A stretch of DNA of 45,321 bases from a virus, in the IMG/VR virus record IMGVR_UViG_3300030385_000846, positions 4,744-50,064 of that record; one strand, given 5' to 3'. Within the stretch, counting starts at the first letter, position 1. Each line of letters starts with the position of its first letter. The notes beneath the pieces were generated by a model. The model worked only from the letters and a program-made list of their open reading frames with translations, did not search any database and had not been told where the DNA came from. The translations under genes were made by a program, and so were the position numbers. Below, one piece after another: positions 41,101 to 45,321 of the stretch.

Positions 41101-41306
41101 GGCTCTTGGAATGGAGCAGATACCATATTTGAAATAATGTCTGCTCCGACAGGAGCTAACATACTAGCCCAAAAACTTCTTTTTTGATATTTAGCCCGTT
41201 CTTTATAATATTCACTTTCTGCACTGTCTCCACCTGTATCTTGTTTCATTGATAGTAAAGATCCAAATGTTTCCTGCAATTGTTTTTGATCATCATTATA
41301 AGCCAT
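38139..41306 (-). CDS. Large internal virion protein (1055 aa)
   Basis: Starts MAYNDDQKQLQETFGSLLSM. An acidic, mostly helical protein with one possible hydrophobic segment near the start (RSFWASMLAPVGADIISNM). An FAEGGPATES segment near residue 907 resembles GG-type segments in its neighbours. It lies between the giant ejection protein and the smaller virion proteins, the place of inner-core proteins in T7-like phages. No enzymatic motif recognised. Confidence 0.65.
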   Translation of the reverse strand: MAYNDDQKQLQETFGSLLSMKQDTGGDSAESEYYKERAKYQKRSFWASMLAPVGADIISNMVSAPFQEPAYDFLQTSQGREMMTAYNQIDVLRDQYENTEQDIKNSKFSGLEYFVDINRTRLSALREEAVPEWKTSTLLRNSGIESLEAAAQRLGQHEYNEFLNSQSYFADLPDDATLAANIERYTPIPKNPGDALWKKFNRWRRKQTKDEVYDQAVINIFGVNTAKFTHGINKEFITGEELTEQYPFLAGQTLVEAVQKSAQTVTPELLNAYINEAVEMRDRYGLADQAAVIERLETIEQSDNLEIRNQLWKFNINGTSTDLVTYDDGTPLVDRNGKETGEIKGAWMSTDFLMGAQQLRETGTKPEDLTSYLILGHIRKKSRLPDLNITERDTIVELVQSDPEVRVDLNEITRSLFEYSHVTDGYNYDDDYASLPSEVRISFDNQLKVFFNNIVETGYDLANFRLLDIFSNPEMEDMRSNFIEDNNDIFKNALVVDSIQSVIKDLLVRRDIDVEVPAGIFGLRSVTKSLENVYTGEIQSWLPNFNEMVARTDENMTALNLTGDWDESLEMAIAGEDFDAATSIEEQRLQGADEVSKDIKSLVEAENYIEAEQIITSLVADEMKSLVDQQTELSKEDYVKNFFDARKHYAEEASNPESPLFIRENYTLNFPDTAAPNFTFDPIVRRVTEENEDISWTDEDKDGNPVILRLVPTRTRFAEEETIDNFLGTESGGLGPIQISVLPLVEEALPTQTPEQQRRALLSPTPERVERQSETFRALAREVVSEGYDNFPDELKASFYILSKSYFENADSLTKLGVDEEEQNKILGRPSLFKSFSTEASFTDWKGKTDEEKEINKLLASQIIILHSIGIPGFDRPTIHEVLSRAYEDFTSVPLEESDGGRASFAEGGPATESEEPFFEPISIFPRFFNAYEWGPWIMQKLEERQGKIGKGERSETAEILREAQNEAITKIYGSHAFSEGPPEELVSLLAKISGRTVPGSAIDIAERRAALTTDEQIANTIQNMENLKERSEAEPETRKAWKRLFSKGRERPTR

Positions 41307-41320
41307 TTATCTTATACTCC

Positions 41321-41938
41321 TTAAGTAGTTTTCGCCATCAAACTATCTGGCAAAGAAACCTTTTCAATTTTTTCTGAAATTTCTTTTGGTAAAGAAGTTT
41401 TAGAAACTTTTGTATCCATTTCCTTTAATTTAGATTTTTCAAAAGGTACACCAAATAAGTTAAAGTTATAATCATCTTTTTCAGGTTTCCCATATTTTTC
41501 TTCTTCTGTTAAATCTGGATCATCTTCATCTTTAATAATTTTAAAATCTATTCCTGCTCTTTCAGCTAAAGCCATAATCATATAAGCTGTAGGCTCTATT
41601 AAAATAACAAATAAATCAGGATTCCATTTTCCTTCTGAAAATCCTTTATATAAAAGTATTTCTGTTAGATTCATAACAGGAGTACCTAAATAAAGAGCAT
41701 TTAAAATTGCTTTATGAGTTTCTTTTTCTGTTAAAGTTACAAATAAATATTCTAAAGCATCAGTTCTATCCGTATATTCTGGAGGACCTTCAAAGGGATA
41801 AAGATTATCAGGATCATTTGTTAAAGATTCTCCAGGTATAGGCCGATCCATTGAAGAACGATGATTAGCAACTGCTTCTTGAAATGCAGGATCTAATCCT
41901 TTTTCTGGTTTTAGTCCAAGTTTTGCCAAATCAACCAT
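41321..41938 (-). CDS. Virion-associated protein (205 aa)
   Basis: I chose the ATG at 41938 (MVDLAKLGLKPEKGLDPAF), preceded by AGGGGG and overlapping the upstream stop by eight bases, over an in-frame start at 42013. The middle is helical and partly hydrophobic (KAILNALYLGTPVMNLTEILLY, FVILIEPTAYMIMALAERAG); the end is charged. Conserved-looking in the same slot of related phages, role unknown; inner core or membrane contact is plausible. Confidence 0.55.
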   Translation of the reverse strand: MVDLAKLGLKPEKGLDPAFQEAVANHRSSMDRPIPGESLTNDPDNLYPFEGPPEYTDRTDALEYLFVTLTEKETHKAILNALYLGTPVMNLTEILLYKGFSEGKWNPDLFVILIEPTAYMIMALAERAGIDFKIIKDEDDPDLTEEEKYGKPEKDDYNFNLFGVPFEKSKLKEMDTKVSKTSLPKEISEKIEKVSLPDSLMAKTT

Positions 41939-43286
41939 ACGTACCCCCTCTAGCCTGTAATCCTCTTTGCATCCATGTATTATATTGAGGTCTTCCCCAC
42001 ATGCCATCAGCAAATGTATTGTTTCCTGCTAAATAAAACTCTAGACCCGTAGCTTCAATAGTTGGTGAAGGTGCAAAAGCAGCCCTATATGGACTTACAT
42101 ATTCAGAAGGAACTCCTCCTATTACCGGTTCTGGATAATCCGGTGGATCTCCTTGCACCACTCTTTGAAGTCCTACATTAAGTGCCTGTTGAGGTAAACC
42201 TCCTATAAATATTTCTCCTTGCTTTTTTGCATATTTAGATATCTTCGCTCCTGTAGTCAGTTCATACTTTTCTGCGTCTGGGTAAAATTCGGGGCCAATT
42301 TGACTGGAGAGAGCCTCGTAATCAGGCTGGCCCTCCGCTGCTTGCCTGAAATATTCTCCTGAAGCAGGATCATATACTGGAGGATCTAATAAAGAATCTG
42401 TTATCTGAGGAACTGGTGGTTTATCAGAGTCTAAAACAACCCTTGGTATAGGCCCTCTTCTTTGTTCAATATCCCTACGTCTGTCAAGTATCTTTTGGTC
42501 ATACTCTTCCAAACGTTCTTTAAAAGCATCTTTATATGTTATTTCTTCCGCTGCTTCTATTCCCACTCCCTCTGTTATAATTTCTGGTGGTGTAATAGAT
42601 TTATCTCTTCCCCAAAAATCAACCTTACGTTCAACCTCAAAAGATTTATTGCCTATCTTTGTATAAGTAGAAGGAGAAAAATCTGTTAAAGCTTTCCCAC
42701 CTTGTTCTGCCAATCCTTTCATATGATTTACAAGTTCTGGATTTTTAAATTCATATTTTTCTATAAAGTCTTTAGGTGATATTCCAGAAGACTTAGCAAG
42801 ATTTCCTATAGTATCTCTTGGATTAATAGTTATTATTTTTTTGAAAGGATCTGCAATATGTGTAACATTTTTCATTACTTCATTTGTATAAGTTCCCCAA
42901 GCCTGTTTTAAAGTCATTTTTCCTGCTTCTGGCCCGAACTGGCTTCCAATATATTTACCAGCAGTTCCAATAAAATCAGTGACAGCCCCTGTAACAGTTT
43001 TATAAACATTACCTACTGTTGTAGCAAACTTATGTGCAGTATTTAAAACCATTCCCATGCCTCTTACAATAGAACTACTAGCTCCTAGCATTTGTGTTGC
43101 CCATCCACTTACTGTACTCATTAAAGCATTTCCAATGCCAGGCAAAACAAACATTAGTGCAATTTGACCAACAATGCCTATTTTATCCATAAATTTTCCA
43201 ACTGATCTAAAAGCTTTTTTAATGCCTTTACCTATTTTTTTAAATCTGCCTTTAATACCTTTCCAAAGTTTACTTAAAAATCCCAT
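41931..43286 (-). CDS. Internal virion protein with amphipathic N-terminus (451 aa)
   Basis: The N-terminus is a Lys/Arg amphipathic helix (MGFLSKLWKGIKGRFKKIGK) followed by a hydrophobic, Gly-rich segment (GQIALMFVLPGIGNALM), like membrane-active ejection proteins. A central DTIGNLAKSSGISPKDFIEKY segment is LysM-like in style (residues about 155-175), so peptidoglycan contact is possible. The C-terminus is Pro-rich and low in structure. Ejection-core role inferred from composition and context. Confidence 0.6.
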   Translation of the reverse strand: MGFLSKLWKGIKGRFKKIGKGIKKAFRSVGKFMDKIGIVGQIALMFVLPGIGNALMSTVSGWATQMLGASSSIVRGMGMVLNTAHKFATTVGNVYKTVTGAVTDFIGTAGKYIGSQFGPEAGKMTLKQAWGTYTNEVMKNVTHIADPFKKIITINPRDTIGNLAKSSGISPKDFIEKYEFKNPELVNHMKGLAEQGGKALTDFSPSTYTKIGNKSFEVERKVDFWGRDKSITPPEIITEGVGIEAAEEITYKDAFKERLEEYDQKILDRRRDIEQRRGPIPRVVLDSDKPPVPQITDSLLDPPVYDPASGEYFRQAAEGQPDYEALSSQIGPEFYPDAEKYELTTGAKISKYAKKQGEIFIGGLPQQALNVGLQRVVQGDPPDYPEPVIGGVPSEYVSPYRAAFAPSPTIEATGLEFYLAGNNTFADGMWGRPQYNTWMQRGLQARGGTYG

Positions 43287-43303
43287 AATATTTAATCCTT
43301 ATA

Positions 43304-45321
43304 TTAGTAGTCTGAGTCTGATCCACTTGTTATTAAAGTTAGTAAAGCACCAAGTTCTCCATCTGAATAGCCTAAATTTTTATTTCCAGAAATAGCCTCA
43401 TTAGATAAAGCAGTTGTAAGCATACGAGCTATTCTATCTAACTGATTCTGTTTTCCTTGAAAATCAAAAGTTGCACTATCTCTTAATTCTTGCCATAATG
43501 CATTTTGAGCGTCCCTTGTCAAATTAAAAACATTGGCAACATTTTGCTGATTTACAGCGTTTTGGGCTGCTGTATCAACTTCATTTGCTCGTCTTCGCCA
43601 AGCTACATTAGATTGTTCTACGGCTTGCGCATTAGCAGCGTTCCATTGATCTCTTTGATAATCTTGCTGCTTATTAAATTCATCAATCTGTGTACTTAAT
43701 TGTTCATTAAATTTATCAGCCTCTAAGTGTCTTCCTTGATCTATGGCTTTCATTTTATTCTTTTCAGATGAATTAAACTGTTCCATAGCATTACCTTGTT
43801 GAGTATTAAATTGAGACATTTGAGTAGCAATACTTCTCATAAATTGATTTGTCTGATTTTCAGAAGTCGAATTAAATTGTTTTTGTGCATTTAGTGCTGC
43901 CTGATCAGATAAAATTCTTTGTTGTTTAAGTTGAGAATCTAAAACAAGTCCTTGTTGTTCATTGCTTAAATTAGCCAAATCCATTTGTAAAAAGTTTTTA
44001 GCATTTTCTACAGTTAATTTAGTTCTTTGATCAACTGCTGCCATATCTAAAGCTGCTAAAGATGTAGCATTTTGCATCGCTTCCTGTTGGTCTGCATTAA
44101 ATTTTGTTAATGTCATAGTTTGCAAAAACTTACTATTAGCTAATGCTGTTTGCTGGTCTTGGTTAAATTGAGTCATATCAAAATTAGCATTAACTTGAGC
44201 ATTATACATTGCTGTTTGCTGATCATTAGATAATTCTGCTAATCCTAATTGTGATGCCAATTGAGCATTAACTTGAGCAGCTTGCATTTTCTTTTCATAT
44301 TGTGTAAGTTCTGCAATATTTTTAGCAGACATGCTTTCACTATCAGCTTGATTCCTTGCTGACAAGTTTGCAAGGCTTACTTTTTCAGCAGCCGAAAGCT
44401 TAGCTAATTCTGCTTTTTGTAATATTTCTGCATTTTGAGAAAGGAAATTAGCTGTTGTAGTTAGTCTGCTTAACCTGAATTGATTATCTACTGTAAAGTT
44501 TGCAGTATCTGTAGCAGACCTGTCAGCAAGCTCAGCCATTTCCATCTGCTGCTCAGTATTCATGTTTGCTAAATCCATCTGCTGTGCTAAAGCTGCATTA
44601 GTTTTCTTAAAATCCATTAATACATGAAGATTAGCTAACCGAATCTTATTTTCTTCTGACATGCTTGCTCGATCAGTTGCATTCACTTCAGTTAAATTCT
44701 TTAATTCAATCTGAACTGCTGAACTTAAATTAGCAACTTCCATTTCTTGGTCAAGATCTGCTTGCCTCATAACTTTAGCGATATCAGCATTATATTTTGT
44801 TAAACGCATCTGCTGGTCAGCAGTCATATTTTCTTTTGCTGCAATATTTAAATGTTGAAGATCTGCTAAATCTTTTTGAATAGCACCACTAAAAGTAGAA
44901 ATAGCTGCCTGTTGCTTTTGAGCAGAAATCTGAGCTTGTTTTTGTTGCTCGTTTTGCGTATCAAGTAGTCTTGTCTGTTGTTGTTGTTGAGCAGTTGTAA
45001 TTCTTGCTTCGGCTGTAAAAGTCCCTTGTTGAATTTTAATCTGTTGAGCCATTTGAGCAGTTTGAGAAGCTGCTATTTGTCTATTACCAAGATTTTCCAT
45101 ACGAATCTGTTGAATCTGTTGGGCTTCTTGTAAATTAGCTTGCTGATCATTAGAAAGGTTTTGTGTAGCTCTCTGTAGAAATGCTTGTGCATTGCTTTGA
45201 GCCATTGGTAAAGCTGTTTGAATAATCGCATTGAATAGTGCATCCCTACCAACTGTAGATGCTGATAAACCCCTTTGAACCATCATTTGATTTACGGCAT
45301 CTACGGCGGGTCTTGCCCAAG
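43304..45321 (-). CDS. Long coiled-coil virion protein with 22-residue repeats, 5' end cut by window
   Basis: The frame stays open to the right edge (upstream of the ATG at 45286 it reads WARPAVDAVNQ), so the gene begins outside; at least 671 residues are present. Rich in Q, A, N, L, with units of 22 residues such as DQQTAMYNAQVNANFDMTQF plus two, repeated from about residue 135 to 430. A 22-residue period (two 11-residue steps) indicates a long helical rod. The C-terminal third has QFN-rich helices (QFNTQQGNAMEQFN). Likely a core or tail rod protein ejected with DNA. Confidence 0.65.
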   Translation of the reverse strand, partial: WARPAVDAVNQMMVQRGLSASTVGRDALFNAIIQTALPMAQSNAQAFLQRATQNLSNDQQANLQEAQQIQQIRMENLGNRQIAASQTAQMAQQIKIQQGTFTAEARITTAQQQQQTRLLDTQNEQQKQAQISAQKQQAAISTFSGAIQKDLADLQHLNIAAKENMTADQQMRLTKYNADIAKVMRQADLDQEMEVANLSSAVQIELKNLTEVNATDRASMSEENKIRLANLHVLMDFKKTNAALAQQMDLANMNTEQQMEMAELADRSATDTANFTVDNQFRLSRLTTTANFLSQNAEILQKAELAKLSAAEKVSLANLSARNQADSESMSAKNIAELTQYEKKMQAAQVNAQLASQLGLAELSNDQQTAMYNAQVNANFDMTQFNQDQQTALANSKFLQTMTLTKFNADQQEAMQNATSLAALDMAAVDQRTKLTVENAKNFLQMDLANLSNEQQGLVLDSQLKQQRILSDQAALNAQKQFNSTSENQTNQFMRSIATQMSQFNTQQGNAMEQFNSSEKNKMKAIDQGRHLEADKFNEQLSTQIDEFNKQQDYQRDQWNAANAQAVEQSNVAWRRRANEVDTAAQNAVNQQNVANVFNLTRDAQNALWQELRDSATFDFQGKQNQLDRIARMLTTALSNEAISGNKNLGYSDGELGALLTLITSGSDSDY

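Noticed and set aside
1-45321. Window as a complete circular genome
   Set aside because: The right-edge coiled-coil gene lacks its start and the left-edge tail tubular B gene lacks its end; the missing parts of the tail gene and any tail fibre gene require more sequence.

Overview
This window is a continuous piece of the genome of a lytic, tailed, double-stranded DNA phage with a T7-like (podovirus) gene set, rich in A and T. No rRNA, tRNA, integrase, host metabolic operon or CRISPR array was seen. The replication set (gp2.5-like SSB, gp4-like primase-helicase, gp5-like DNA polymerase, RecB-like exonuclease, gp3-like endonuclease I), a B12-dependent ribonucleotide reductase and very large internal virion proteins resemble marine T7-like podoviruses without an RNA polymerase, such as the HMO-2011 type. 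That placement rests on recognition and was not searched. No phage RNA polymerase gene lies in the window, and the early region carries several good host sigma70-type promoters. The host is unknown. Both window ends cut genes: a tail tubular B gene at the left and a coiled-coil virion protein at the right, so the genome extends beyond the window.

Layout: (1) 1-10373, minus strand: packaging and head-tail genes in the order terS, a small HTH-like protein, terL, portal, a 194-aa virion protein, scaffold, major capsid, a beta-rich protein, two small ORFs, tail tubular A and tail tubular B. The capsid gene is followed by a clear terminator. (2) 10374-11138: a 765-bp control region with divergent sigma70 promoters, hairpins, palindromic iteron-like repeats, two overlapping Fur-box-like palindromes and a nested inverted repeat. 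(3) 11139-19229, plus strand: an accessory block of short, tightly packed genes including an SprT-like metalloprotein, a GP88-like protein, a beta-class DNA methyltransferase, a DUF932 protein and a membrane-anchored protein whose C-terminus looks like TonB. (4) 19274-29054, plus strand: replication, recombination and nucleotide supply. (5) 29051-45321, minus strand: lysis genes (GTA-type holin and small membrane or lipoprotein genes) followed by the giant internal virion and ejection proteins.

The early rightward transcript would start at the control region and be boosted by internal promoters (12655, 17093, 18079, 19216, 24738). It makes small host-takeover proteins, then replication proteins, then nucleotides. 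The leftward transcripts supply packaging, capsid, tail, ejection and lysis proteins. The two transcription units collide at 29051-29054, where the last genes overlap at their stop codons.

The most interesting observations are: a phage-encoded TonB-like protein in the same genome as Fur-box-like sites; an endonuclease I gene with no ATG, GTG or TTG start; an N-terminal module shared almost exactly by an early gene and a lysis-region gene on opposite strands; and an octamer palindrome GTTTAAAC that occurs ten times, all in 11.1-21.8 kb, often at gene starts.
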